64,000 bases of DNA from Coprinus comatus (lineage: Eukaryota; Basidiomycota; Agaricomycetes; Agaricales; Agaricaceae), in the NCBI GenBank assembly GCA_034638255.1, contig JAWPGT010000009.1:558001-622000 (forward strand), written 5' to 3'. The notes below the pieces were generated by a model. It searched no databases. It was not told the DNA's origin and saw only the letters and a program-made list of their open reading frames with translations. How positions within the stretch are numbered: the stretch's first letter is position 1; the number at the start of each line of letters is the position of its first letter. A program made the position numbers and the translations under genes. Shown piece after piece: positions 1 through 15,739 of the stretch.

Positions 1-1438
1 ACAGGTTAGCTGGGTATTTTGTACTCTGAAGACTTGATGGCTGACCTTGCATCTCTGTTTTAGAAAGAATTGCAGCAGGCTATTGCCGATACTCAGAAGG
101 AACTGAAAGACAATGAGGTTAAGATTGAGCATTGGCAATCAGAACACGACAAATTGGAGCTCGAAGAGATTGAGTGAGTCAATTATATTGAATGAGACTT
201 TTCAGTCTTTTGACCTCCCACGTTAGCTCAGACGATGAGGATGAGGATGAGGACGAACAGACTGAAAGCGCTTCAACAAAGACCAAAGACGGTGATGGCA
301 CTTCCGTGGCAGAAGGTGAAGATGAAGAGGGAGAAAGAGTCAAAGAAGATCCAGATGGGCCTTCAAAGAAACCCGCTGCTCCTCGCAAGCTACACGAGTA
401 CACACCGGATGAGCTCATTCATTTCAAACAGAAGGAGCTTATTGGAGACGTTGAGTTGCTAGATGGTAAATTAATATACACTGCCAATCCTGATTTGGAG
501 GCTAACGATCACATTCGCCAGAAAAACTCAAGAATGCCAAGCCAGATCTTAGTGTTCTGAGAGAATATAAACAACGCGAAGCCGAGTTCTTGAATCGTGC
601 CAAGGAACTTGAGGAAGTTACAACCCAAAGAGATGAACAAAAGAAGGAATATGATAGCTTGAGGAAGAAGAGATTAGACGAGTTCATGGCTGGATTCAAC
701 AATATCTCCTTGAAATTGAAGGAGATGTACCAGGTAACTCTTTTTTACATCGTATTATTTTCTAGAACAATGCTGACACTATACAAAAGATGATTACGCT
801 CGGAGGCAATGCTGAACTAGAACTTGTGGATAGTTTGGATCCCTTCTCTGAAGGTATTATCTTCAGTGTAATGCCACCCAAGAAGAGTTGGAAAAATATC
901 TCCAATCTGTCGGGTGGAGAGAAAACTCTTAGTTCACTTGCTCTCGTCTTTGCGCTACATCACTTTAAGGTTTGTTTCTTACCATTAGGTTTTTTTATCA
1001 TTGCTAATGACAAATTACACGAAATATAGCCTACTCCATTATACTTTATGGACGAAATTGATGCTGCACTGGATTTCAGGAATGTTTCTATTGTTGCAAA
1101 CTATATCAAAGATAGAACAAAGAATGCGCAATTCATTATCATTTCTTTAAGGTCCGTTTTATATTACTGAACTAAGAGTTAGTTACTCACATCAACGACA
1201 GAAACGACATGTTTGAGCTTAGTCACCGCCTCATCGGTATCTACAAGACTTCAAATGCTACACGAAGTGAGTCATTCATCCCTCGTTCACTAATCCACAT
1301 AAGCTACAACGACACATAGGTCTTTCCATCGACAACCACCTTCTACTTACAAATAAACAGAAGACAAAACAAAGTCGAACTCAAAGTCAGCAGAAACAGC
1401 AACAATCCGTTTCTCTCTCAACCGCATCCGAAGTGTAG
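1..1438 (+). CDS. SMC4: Condensin ATPase subunit SMC4, C-terminal part
   Basis: This is the 3' end of an SMC-family gene; the rest lies left of the window. Exons read as 1-4, 64-173, 227-465, 522-733, 790-969, 1030-1151, 1202-1266 and 1320-1438. The exons encode the end of the second coiled coil with an acidic Asp/Glu stretch (about 227-260), then the C-terminal ATPase head. The ABC signature is LSGGEKTLSSLALVFALH and the Walker B region is LYFMDEIDAALD. The wording of the head (FRNVSIVANYIKDRTKNAQF, then SLRNDMFELSHRLIGIYK) matches SMC4 rather than SMC1-3. SMC4 pairs with SMC2 in condensin and compacts chromosomes in the nucleus. All splice phases close without a frameshift. The product ends in a Gln/Ser-rich tail. 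I am confident of the family and of the SMC4 assignment. Confidence 0.93.
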
Positions 1439-1675
1439 TAGACCCGCCCCTTAGTTTACATGTTGTTGTATACCCTATGTTTGTTGTTTTTGGGCCCTCT
1501 GTATAGTTTTAAACCTTTTTTGTTGGTTTATTTCTCTTCTAATCATCGTCTACTGCTATCCATTTTATCACAGGTGATTATTGTCAAATTATGTTATCAT
1601 CATTACAGTCTACCGTACCATATTTACTTAAAACATATGTATTTTTTCTTGAATCTCTCCATGAAAACGGCTGCG

Positions 1676-3314
<1,639 letters not shown>

Positions 3315-3371
3315 AATCAGCTTGCTATATTATTACTCTACTGTCCCACGCTCTACGAATACTAACTAGTA

Positions 3372-5735
3372 CTAATCGGTCAATCCGTTAGGATCATACT
3401 CAAATTCCGTATAAATAGGTACCCAAATTTTCTCTTTCACCAATTGCCTCACATTCTCCAACGTCAAATCCCTGTTGCCCAACTTGCCCTCTTTTACAGC
3501 CTTCTCCGCAACCGCTACAGAAACCTCGAAATTTATCCTTGGAGCCTCTCCGAAATCAGGCAACAACGCATTTCCAGCATAATCTCCATCTCTCTCGTGG
3601 TTGTCGGTTTTAGAAGATGATGCTGTTTGTGACTGGACTGCCGAAGATAGTGCTGCAAGCTTTTGTGCACCAGCTACAATCATCGTGTCAGTCAATTCCT
3701 TCGACTTGGCGCATATGGCACCAAACCCAAGACCAGGATAAATCAAAGCATTATTACATTCTGCGACTCTAAATCACGGTCAGACGAATGTTCCCAGACG
3801 ACATAAATGATGATCTGTGAACTGCCGACTTACTGAAACTCCATTTCTTTTCCTTCTACCGTCATTTTCACAGGTGGGAAAGGACTTCCCGTGGCCACCA
3901 ATGCCTTTCCATCTGTCCACTTCAGGATATCTTCTGGTTTGGCCTCGGCAAGATGAATAGGGTTCGACAGTGGAAAGACAATTGGCCTCTCGCATCCTCC
4001 ATCCATCATGGCTTGAATAACTTCTTGTGTAAATGCACCGGCAGCTGTTGAGCAACCAATTAAAACCGTAGGTTTGACTCGTTTCACCACGTCTAAAAGA
4101 GAGACATTTCCACTCCAACCCTCGTCAGCCCTACGAACAAAATCCTCCAGACGACCTTTTATTTGTCCGAGGCCTTTGGCTATACCGTCTCCAGCGTCGT
4201 ACACCAGGCCTTCCTTATCTATTAGCCAGAATTTTGCACTAGCTTCTTCTCTGGATAACCTGTCCGTTGCCATTATTGCGTCCCGTACTTGTGTCGAAAC
4301 TCCCAAGCCTGCTGCACCTGCGCCCATGATGATATACCGCTGCCCAGATAACATACCTTCTTTCTGATGGCTATGACGACCAGCAATACCCATCGCTGCC
4401 ATAAGACATGCCAGTGTAACTGCACCTGTACCCTGGCTGTTGACATTGAGGGTCAGATGAACTTCTTTCGTGGAGGTGATTTCGACTTACATATCGTCAT
4501 TGAAAACTGCATGATGATTTTTATATCTCATCAACAATTGTAAGCATTTTGGGATGCAAAATCTTCGAAATGGACCAGACATTGAGGATAGTATTTGTTT
4601 ACCAATTTTATAAATCTGAAGAAAAGTCATGCTTATAGGTTATCAGCCCAGCAAAAGTTAAAGTTCTTACTTGTCGACAAATTGATCATATTGTGACCTC
4701 GTATACGACGATTTCTCCATCCCTGACACGAGTTCAGCTATGGTTACAAAAGCTCGTGAAGATAAACGGGAAACATACAACATAAAGTTCGTCATCCAAT
4801 AGTTTCTCGTTGTCTGTTCCTACGTCCAAAACAACATTCAGTGATTTTCTAGGGTTCAAACCACCGATTAATCTAAATCATCAAGTTTATTAGCCGCAAA
4901 AAAGCACAAATAAGGCACAAACGCACGTATAAATGGCAGATTTTGCTGTCGATATCTAATCATTAAAAATAAATTACATCAGAGCAGGCTTAAATTATTT
5001 CATTGCATTAAATCTCACAGCGATACCCTATAAATATTCGAAGACAGAGATCTCTGAGTTCACTTTTTATTAACAATCAATCAAGATATAATTACTCACA
5101 CCAACACCTTGATCTCCAATTCCAAGTATTGCCTCCGAATCCGTAACAACAATAAGTTCAATATCTCTTCCTCCCTTCGTCTGTTCCAAGAAATCGTTTT
5201 CCATAGTATCTTGATCAGTGATAGTCAAATATAACCCTTCGCTTCTCCTAAACAAATGTGAATATTGCTCTATAGCTTCAGCCTAATACAAAAAAAAGCG
5301 CATAAAGTCACTAAACATCATCATATATAGCATATACATACATATATGCTAATCAAAGGGGAAAAAAAAAATGAAACCTACCTCAGTAGGTGTATAAATA
5401 ATCGGCACCAACTCTTTCAAATGTTGAGAAAGAAGACTATAATACAAAACCCAATTCTGATCCTTCAAACTTTGAAGAAAAGTATTCTTCCTCAAAGGTT
5501 CAGGACGGGAACTTAATTGTTCATAAGCTCTTTGAACTTGTTGATGTAAAGTATTAACCCTCGATGGTAATCTTCCTGAAAGTCCGAATTCTTTTCGTTC
5601 TCGAGCATTGAATGCAGAACCTTTATTGAACTTTGGATTTGTCAATAAAGCATCACCGCGTAATGCAATGTGAAGGGTAGGTTGACTGTGAGGTATGATG
5701 TCGTGCTCTTTGCCTTTGTGGGCTTCACCAGCCAT
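3372..5735 (-). CDS. NAD(P)-dependent malic enzyme
   Basis: This enzyme decarboxylates malate to pyruvate while reducing NAD(P). Exons on the minus strand are 5735-5382, 5282-5100, 5027-5019, 4955-4927, 4872-4779, 4722-4671, 4615-4491, 4436-3834 and 3768-3372. Family landmarks in order are LTNPKFNKGSAFN, IIYTPTE, ILGIGDQGVGGIA, GGLNPRKSLNVVLDVGT, the substrate/metal block VFNDDIQGTGAV, the nucleotide-binding GAGAAGLGV, and CNNALIYPGLGFGA near the end. The predicted length of about 615 residues fits the family. No clear mitochondrial presequence is seen at MAGEAHKGKEHD, so a cytosolic location is plausible. Two frame breaks (about 4536-4540 and 4693-4698) each need one extra base; adding them makes every downstream splice phase fit. 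The 9-nt exon at 5019-5027 supplies Gly-Ile-Ala of the conserved GVGGI motif. Confidence 0.93.
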
Positions 5736-6016
5736 AGCGTCGTTGGTTGTCGTGGATGATGGTACTAGTGTACGAAGTTGTTTGCGTCACGTTGGAACTG
5801 GATTTGATTATATGCTATGGAAGATATCTAGATTTTGCCAGGCTGGAAAATTCCGGGACTGACGGGATGATAACGGAGAGGCAACGGGACACTGGTGGAT
5901 TTACAAGAGGAAAGTATGACCTCGAGTATGACGTAGTTACATACTATTTTTATCTCAAGAGAAATACAATTGGAAAAAAGAAAGCGTCCATCGCTGTAAG
6001 GGAATATCTCAAGATC
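5736..6016. other. Intergenic: malic enzyme promoter / MARVEL gene 3' region
   Basis: About 280 bases lie upstream of the malic enzyme start and downstream of the next minus-strand stop. The open frames on the plus strand here do not show coding features. I see no recognisable regulatory motif. Confidence 0.4.
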
Positions 6017-6766
6017 TCAAGCTTCAGTAACCAAACTTCCACCATAACCATCCCCACGCTTAACAGCACGAATTCCCAGTACAAGAGTAGTGAACAAGGC
6101 AATCGTAAGGAGGATACTGAAGAACAATAATCTAATCAGTCTCAGGGGTTAGTACAAAATGTGAGAATCAACGTACAATTCGATCCAAGCAAAGGCTACT
6201 AGCGCATTTAGGTGGTTGCAGTACACGTATAAATCTTGTACTGAACAATTGAGTCCACCACCTATCGATTCTGTAACAGCAGCGGCTGCTGTTAACCAGA
6301 ACACCCAAGTCATGAAGAGGCTACACAAAGATGCGTTGAATGACTATTTCAAGATAACATAAACTCTAAGACTGAAGATTAGGACTTACTAGATGGCATG
6401 TGTGAGGATGCTAGCTCCTATTGAGCTACGTGCAATGAAGAACAGGACCATCAGCGGTGGGGTAAGAAGCGTAGTCCATGCAGAAACAAAAAGCGTATAG
6501 CGAACACGATCGCGTTCTCCTAGCGTTCTGTAGTTGTGGTGGCTGTTAAAACGAGCTACTAGCCATCCTGAAATCGCGAGCTGCGCTTCCAGTCAGTCCC
6601 TTATTTCTCTCATGAATACTAACAGGAAGCCATACTTCGATAATGGCCACAAGAACAATAAGCCCAAATAGAACTAGGTAACGCTCGTTGAGAACGCTCG
6701 TAAGGAAAGGTGGTTGAGAGAGCACATACTTGGATAAGCTCTTCGTACAATCGTGTCTATGCCCAT
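6017..6766 (-). CDS. MARVEL-domain four-helix membrane protein
   Basis: Five exons (6766-6730, 6673-6624, 6580-6390, 6320-6177, 6131-6017) give about 178 residues with all phases closing. The start ATG at 6766 gives MGIDTIVRRAYP, immediately followed by a hydrophobic helix (LFGLIVLVAIIEVWLP). Three further hydrophobic stretches follow: around the VRYTLFVSAWTTLL region, the YLFMTWVFWLTAAAAVTES segment, and LFFSILLTIALFTTLVLG near the C-terminus. A Cys pair flanks a short loop (LNCSVQDLYVYC), and the tail is RAVKRGDGYGG. This four-helix layout with the WVFWLTAAAAVTE-type third helix is typical of the MARVEL proteins of mushroom-forming fungi. Their exact role is poorly known; MARVEL proteins generally sit at membrane contacts or eisosome-like domains. 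Confidence 0.75.
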
Positions 6767-7279
6767 GTCTTAGTAGTGAATGGAGTCTTGGTAGTTACAG
6801 TTGTACTTTTGGGTGCAGTCGTAAACTAAATTGTTCGGGGCTTTCAGGTTAATATAATCGTTTCAGTCGTGAAAAGGAGATCCAGATGTGCAGTGTAGGC
6901 GCAGTCGATCACAACCCAGAATTCAACCTGACGTCAGGGTCTACGTCAATCATGTGACCGAGGTAGTTCTAATTATAGATCAGGCATTATACTGTTCAAC
7001 GAAGACCTGAGATTTTCATTCGTGTGTAGTCGATACGGTAAATCCTCTCTCGAAGATCATTCACACGTACACAATGCCTTTAGAGAATATCTCAGAGTCT
7101 CTCAAATCCACTGCTACGCAGATATGTACCCAGGTACGATCTTTCCGCAGCAAATCATAACGACATTATGCTATGCGACGAATTCAAGCATCTACATTAC
7201 ACACATCAATACTTAACAGCAACTCCCGACACAGCTCTCAACCATTACAACAGCTTTTTTCACATCCCCAACAAATCTC
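6767..7279. other. Intergenic, no gene seen
   Basis: About 500 bases lie between the MARVEL gene start and the stop of the next minus-strand gene. Short plus-strand frames at 7022-7382 overlap the 3' part of the secreted-protein gene and show no codon or domain signal. Confidence 0.4.
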
Positions 7280-7797
7280 TCAACAAGTACACTCAGCTGA
7301 TTGTACATACCAAGAAATCACACCAAATGGACCGAGGAGTGTACTACCAGTAAGTCCCTCGATAAAATCTTCTGTTTGTTGACAAGTCCAATTAATGGCT
7401 GCATGACGGTTATGAGCTTGGAAAACATCGTCTGGATTTTCTGTGGATGTCGCTCCGATAGTCTTTAAAATAAAAGGAAAGATAATATCAGGAGTTTAAC
7501 ATAATCTGTAAATAAACATTCGTGTACTTACGTTGATAGAATGGATAGGAGAGTGAATTATAAGTTCCCGTGAAATTACTGTTTCATTCAGGTAAGTTTA
7601 CAGTTTATACACCTCCTTAAGTAGTACTTACTATTATTAAATTCGAGGTTAACATCTGTAACACTTGGATCGACGGGAACGTTTGGAATAAATACATAAT
7701 CACAATCTGCAAAGTCATATTGCGCAACGACTCCAGATATTACAGAGTTAAGGGTTACAGCGATGAGAGAGATGAATACGTTTTTAAAGGTCATCAT
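7280..7797 (-). CDS. Small secreted protein, function unknown
   Basis: Three exons (7797-7632, 7578-7532, 7462-7280) give about 131 residues; splice phases close and canonical GT-AG sites are used. The ATG at 7797 opens with a clear signal peptide (MTFKNVFISLIAVTLNSVIS then GVVAQ as a likely cleavage region). The mature part has four cysteines, including a C-terminal Cys-Thr-Cys, and a His/Asn/Trp segment (FQAHNRHAAINWTC). I do not recognise the family. Its small size, secretion signal and cysteines are those of a fungal small secreted protein (candidate effector or cell-wall protein), and it lies near another small secreted gene at 8.5 kb. Confidence 0.6.
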
Positions 7798-8549
7798 TGG
7801 AAGGGGATTCAAACGGTTACAGTTGTCACTTGTACAGAAACATGAACTTCCTCGGCCTTTATATACTACCCACTCCTTACTTCTGTCTTCTAGGTAGTAG
7901 TGCTTATAGGCTTCTCGGTTGTACTTTTAACACCTGACCCTTCTCATTCCATAAGTACCGACTGGAAATACGAATGAGCCTCAATATAATAATTATTTGA
8001 CTGCGGCGGGTAGTTGGGTGGCACATCCGAGTCAATTGTCACCATGTGTTCCATGGCTACTACTTGAAGTACTGATTGATTTTCGGCATCCGAGTCAGCT
8101 TCTTAGAGTCCGCATGACACAAGGTGGATTACTAACCTTCTTGTTATTCAATTAAAGATGTAACCCCGGGAATTTGAATGGTACAACATTGTATTTCATA
8201 TTCAAATTTCCTACAAAAACGATGAAGGCATTTTGTATTTGTGTAATACATAGTATCAAAACCCGAGTGAACTTGAGTACATAGCTTGGGTTTAACCTTT
8301 TGCCTTCCGAGTACTTTTGTATGAGACAACTTCGGATATTACAACACTATGGTAAGTCGGGTATTATATGGACTTTGAGGCTGCTCAGGATCATGATCCA
8401 TGGTAAGTACTTAAGTACTCACGATTTTGATTTTCACAATATGTATATTTAGAACTTGGCCTTCAAAAACGAAACTATTGACAATGGTTATATAACAACG
8501 AAGTACTAGTATTTAACACGTAAATACATAGGCAAGTGAGCAACATCTC
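7798..8549. other. Intergenic, no gene seen
   Basis: About 750 AT-rich bases lie between two small secreted-protein genes. The short frame at 8144-8329 (-) lacks homology that I recognise and has no splice partners. I see nothing else. Confidence 0.4.
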
Positions 8550-9111
8550 TTAGATGAAGTTCCAATCAACACGGATGCGACCAAGGTCAGGATTAGCAAG
8601 TTGATTGAAAGCAGCTGGAGACAAATCAATTCCGCCTGCACCACAACCAGGACATAAATCGACAGCGGTAACATCGACGCTCCTTCCTTGATCTAGAATT
8701 ATTTAGAGATAAAGAATTTAAACACAACGGCAAATGACAAATGACAATGAGAAGAAGAGAGAACTTACAAGTTACACGGATACGACGACCACAGGCAGCT
8801 CCTGCGGCGTAATCTCCTGGGTTGAGTGCAGCGACGAGGTCATTTGCGCTGTTGTTCTGACCACAAGCACCGAGCTAAATAATGAATCTTAGCATAAGGC
8901 TGTAATGCCATGAGCGAGTGAGACTATAGAAGCGTACACCAGGGGCATAGAAGGTAGCTAAAAGAAAAGTCATTCGTTAGCTTGAGCTTCTGGACGTATA
9001 CCTAGTATAAGTGAAGTAGAACGTAAGCTCACCATCACCATTAATTGCGAGGGCACCACCGAAGAAAGAAGCAGCAGAAGCTACTGCAATAACGAGTTTG
9101 GAGAAATGCAT
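8550..9111 (-). CDS. Secreted double-psi beta-barrel protein (expansin/RlpA-like)
   Basis: Four exons (9111-9033, 8957-8938, 8874-8769, 8692-8550) give about 115 residues, and all phases close. The N-terminus is a signal peptide (MHFSKLVIAVASAASFFGG, ending near ALA). The mature domain starts with ATFYAPGLGACG, then an Asn-rich segment, a GAACGRRIRVT strand, VDVTAVDLCPGCG and a terminal AAFNQLANPDLGRIRVDW. These are the hallmarks of the DPBB fold shared by expansin-like, cerato-platanin-adjacent and RlpA-like secreted fungal proteins: the T-F-Y start, the DLCPGC motif and the FxxLA(N)PxxGR(I)xVxW ending. No separate carbohydrate-binding module follows. Such proteins are usually wall-loosening or host-interaction factors; the substrate cannot be told from sequence. 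Confidence 0.88.
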
Positions 9112-10786
9112 TGTTTATTCGAGAGGTAGAAGTGTTTAAGCGTGAGTGTGAAAGAAGTAAAAACTTGGGAGTGTTTTTGCTGAGGTTTTCAGAAGGACAG
9201 ATAGAGCCCTTTTATACCTTTGGTTTGTTCGAATATCTTTGGTTTTAGACGGCTACACAACTTTCAGTTAGCACAAACATACTTCGCATATTTGTGGAAC
9301 ACCAAATCAGTGTTCCGATGAGTTAGTAGTTAAAACTATCCATTTTTGTATTCCCAACTTACTAGCATATCTTCAGCGGGCGTTTCAAGCCAGATGAAAT
9401 AGTGGACTTGAGAATTATAATTTCTTTTAAAAACAGAGGGGATAACAAGCCACTAAGTTGCTCCACTGATTTTTAATTCCGAAGCTGTTGGTCCACTGGA
9501 CGAGCGCGGTGATGTCATGCGGATTCCGACTTAGTTTTATTTTTGCGACCGGACATTCCATAGGACCGTACACACCTTGTTTGTTGAAATTAGGTGTTCC
9601 CTTTATTATACAATTCCAAGTTGAAGGGGACAGATTTTGAACGTGCCGTTTTCTCGTATGGGTTCGTAGTTGGAAGGTACCCAAAACCATTTCTCTGGAC
9701 AAGGATACTTTGAGTTATCATTATTGGTATAAAGTTGGACTAGAGGAGAGATAAAAGTGGAGATCACAAACTAATTATTAGTACATCATCGTCAACAGCA
9801 CTAATTATTCCCGACCTAGAGACTAGTATTGGATTTTTGATTGTTATATGGTCTTGTCCATGCCTCATGTTTATTCCAGCATATTTTGGAGCAGGAAAGA
9901 GGGCGACTTCTCAACGGCAGATAGAAATATCCTATTATGAGCTTCTTGTTGACTGCAAAGCGATGATCCAAGCACGATAATTACCGGAAGGCAAACGCCA
10001 TAAGCCACATGAGTACCAGAGTAATTGCCGAAATATTTGAGTACCAAAAACATGGTGAAACGGCGCTCGCACTCTTTGAAGCCAATTTGAGAAAAAATTA
10101 GCATTAGTAGTTTAGTATGGATGTTCAAATTCTCGCAAACCATGTGCAACATCAGGCCTCAGGATTAAGCCAAGCGTAAGCACATGCTGTTTCCCGACTT
10201 TGTAGGAGTCAGTAAGCATTCTCCAATTTTGCGTCAAAATGTGAAACTTACTGGGGTGCTGAAAAGAGCGAAAATGGTCTAGCTATATAAAATATTAACA
10301 AGGTGTTCGCTTCATGCGAATTTAATTTGGTTAGGCTTCTTTGTAGCGATGTGAACTTGAGATAATAATAATGTTTTTACTTTGGTTGGAAAAGTTGGGT
10401 ATAGTGATATCGCTTCCACACACGGGATAGAGTTCTAATAATGTTGTCGTTCTTTTTGCGAGTAAAAATATTTGCGTTTTTGGGGATAGTACATACCATG
10501 GGTAGCACCAAGGCGAGAACGATGAAGGATGGAGATGTAAAGAGACAAAAGATACCACCCAAACCAGCATAGTCAACACGATACTGCGTTGTTAAGGCAG
10601 CACTAACAGTAAGTAGCCTGAATGAATGATTAGAACTTGTCCATACAAACGCGCATGCGAATACCATAGTTAAAAAGCGTCGATGACAAGATATGGATAT
10701 GATATATGACAAGTTGCCGAGTGATTGTAAGTAGTCCTGTGATATCGCATGGCCAAATAACACCACACACATTCCCTCACCTCACC
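9112..10786. other. Intergenic region with possible PAQR/hemolysin-III-like relic on the minus strand
   Basis: Between the DPBB gene and SNF1 I see no complete gene. On the minus strand around 10770-10490 an open frame contains a hydrophobic stretch with RVDYAGLGGIFCLF, preceded by a Ser/His segment (TSSNHSF). This is loosely like the H-x-N-x-S ... R-x-D-Y-x-G core of PAQR/hemolysin-III membrane proteins. Later minus-strand segments (about 10150-9870) are hydrophobic, but the frame is not continuous and the C-terminal histidine motif is not convincing. I read it as a possible decayed membrane-protein gene. The SNF1 promoter must also lie at the right end. Confidence 0.25.
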
Positions 10787-13044
<2,258 letters not shown>

Positions 13045-15739
13045 ATGCTACTTTCTCTCCGAAGCTGTAATTCAAAACCCACCACCCGCATCGAAAGATG
13101 CAGGATGTATATTTGTGTATCATTTTCTTTTCTCTCTCACTCTGTTGTCATTCACGTATGAGTTGTGCTTTATGATATTGTAGATCTGTTTTGTGTTTAG
13201 TTATTTTGCATAGAGCTTGGCCTTTTGCCTATGTTTTTTGCGATCCATTAATGTTTCGCAGTACATATATTAGTATACTCTTCTTTTCGTATCCTCCCAT
13301 GTTTCGTACTTCATGTTGTATAAGATATATCTGCAGTAGTCATTTTCCCCCAATATACCTCATTCATGTATGGAAAATGAAATTCCTTAAAACAAATATC
13401 AGCGCCTAGCCTTTTGTTTTTTCGTCGATCTATTCTAATTGGGTTATCGGCGATCGATCCGTGTAAGCGTTCCATGTGGGGATCCCCATGGTAAACTGAG
13501 CTATTTTTAACAGACAACTCCCAGTCGATCAATTGATCTGCAGACTCCAAGACAAACATCATTTTACTAAGCTTCATTGGTTCTCACACAATATGAAATT
13601 TCATTAGTCCTTTTCTGATAACCTACCACCATCCCGCTGGCATATCAATATCAATACATCAGTTGTTTTTTCTCCGACGTTTGTTTGATTTCAGCAACCT
13701 ATTGCAATTGTCATCAGTCTGTCCAATGTCATAAGCGTTGGTGTGTTAATTGAGAAATGAGTTAATGGTGGGTTGTAGTGTTACAACTCTCCTGTACTTC
13801 ATCAGTATATAATTGGGAGATTGAATTTGTACACTGCCTTTTGTGACCCTCACGCGGCGTATTCGGTCATTATTTTTGGATTCAAATCATTTGAGTTGCT
13901 GGGAGCTAGAGAATGGGAATACAGTGTGAACCCGAACTTATATTATATGTGTAGTATGGAAACTGGAATATGCCTTGGGGCTCAAGAACTAAGTTTCAAA
14001 TAACTAGGATTTCAACAGCTTACTTGCAAATACGGGGATATTCAAATAGCTAAATATTTCCAACCCCTATGTAATCATTTAAAACAAAAATAGTACATCG
14101 ATGACGTGCTGCGGGTTCACATATTAGATATGCTCATTCTTCATGAATAATTTGGGAAAACACTGGTCTGAAAATATTTTCCAACATCTTGACGCACCAT
14201 GTATTCGATATACGATTTTAACAATCCTATGGATATGATTACAAAGTACTGGAACTTTGTCCGTGTCCTGTGTCCCCCTTAAAAATAGTGTTGATGTATT
14301 GAAGAATCATGCAAAACTATTGAAAGAAATGGTAGAAGTAGTAAAGGGTTTACGGAATGATGTAGTAAGTCATTGTCATAGTTGAAATGGTGACGAGCTG
14401 CTTGAGTATTTCAAAGACAGTAATGCTAAGTTTGTTTCCATTGTGTTTTCTCTAGCGAGCCCCGACTCGGAGTCAGACATATTTGCGTAATTCATAAAGT
14501 AGATAGTAAAGGATGTTGATACCCGGTAGACCAGGGCCTAAGTACAATCACGGGTGCTTTTGCGAAGTAATTGATAGTTTCAATCTCCTTCCCGAGTAAG
14601 CCATGAACCTGACAAACTCTTGTACTAAATATATGTGTGAAATAGATACCCCAATCAGAATATGTATGCGTAAAAAATTTGGGGCTTCTTTTTCACGTCA
14701 GACAAGGTTATTTATATATGCACAAGATCCTCGTTTTTCGATTTGTCAACAATTGTGTACACATGATGCCCCTTTCCAATCCTCTAATGTCTGGTTGTTG
14801 TGTCACCCTTTGTCCTTGCTCTTCTTCGGAGTATGGATGTCACTAGAGTTGCCATGATATGGATTGATATTTCTTTAGCGTTGATTTAAACACTGCCTTG
14901 AGACTTCAAAAACCTCATGGTACTCAGTGATGGAATTTTGAAAATCACAGATACCTTCCGATTCAATCATTGGTTACTAATGGTAATACAAGACCAATGA
15001 GAATGAAGGCGATCTCGTATACTTAGTATCAATAGAGTACACCACTCCACTGAGATCACCATTTGAGTTCTGTTGCATTTTGTGCTAAGTTGAAATCATG
15101 CAGCTACCCGGTGGTGGATCGTGATTCGTGATGGTCAAAGATGGAGCAAAATTATTTTTGGCTTAGAGATCAAGAACGAGGTTCTTGACATGAGATTTTA
15201 TTGGGTCATCGTATAATCAATGGCAGTCTTGGGAAGAGAAACAAATGCAGTGAATTAAATTATGTAGACTCTGCATCCGTCGTCATCCCTACTCTCATCA
15301 TTAGTAATTCTTCTGATCTTCTAAAGCGCACTTAACATAGAACACCAACGAAAAGTAATACTATTACGGACCTATAATGTAGAGTCAGATAGCCTATCTA
15401 AAGAACTATTGCTATTTTCAATTCTTGTATGGTTGTGAGGGTCAAGCAAAAGAAGGGCTGATTTCTCGGGAAGTAGCTTGAGATTTCAGGATAAAAAGAG
15501 AGTGCCAGAACGAGAGTTCAGATAACCTCTTTCCCTTTCTTTATTACTCTGGTGTCAGACCCGGTGTCTGTTTTGCAGTTGATTTTCTTCTAGTTCATCA
15601 TTGCTTGTACTTTTGATTTTCCAACTTCAACTTGGTTTCAGTCACCTTTTGTTCACTTCACTTCACTTCATCCAGGCTAGCTCCTGTATCTTCAATCTAT
15701 TATCCTTCGTTCATATCCATCTGCTTTGCTTTGACCAAA
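13045..15739. other. Large intergenic region, no gene seen
   Basis: About 2.7 kb, AT-rich, with frequent stops in all frames. The short frames at 13311-13577 (-), 13821-14003 (+) and 14603-14857 (+) have no recognisable domain, signal peptide or consistent splice partners. The right end (about 15480-15739) has pyrimidine-rich stretches and is the probable promoter of the HsbA-like gene. No tRNA or transposon ends were recognised. Confidence 0.4.

Noticed and set aside
7022..7382. Plus-strand open frames of 60-70 codons
   Set aside because: They overlap the 3' exon of a minus-strand gene with a signal peptide and good splice sites, and have no domain or start context.
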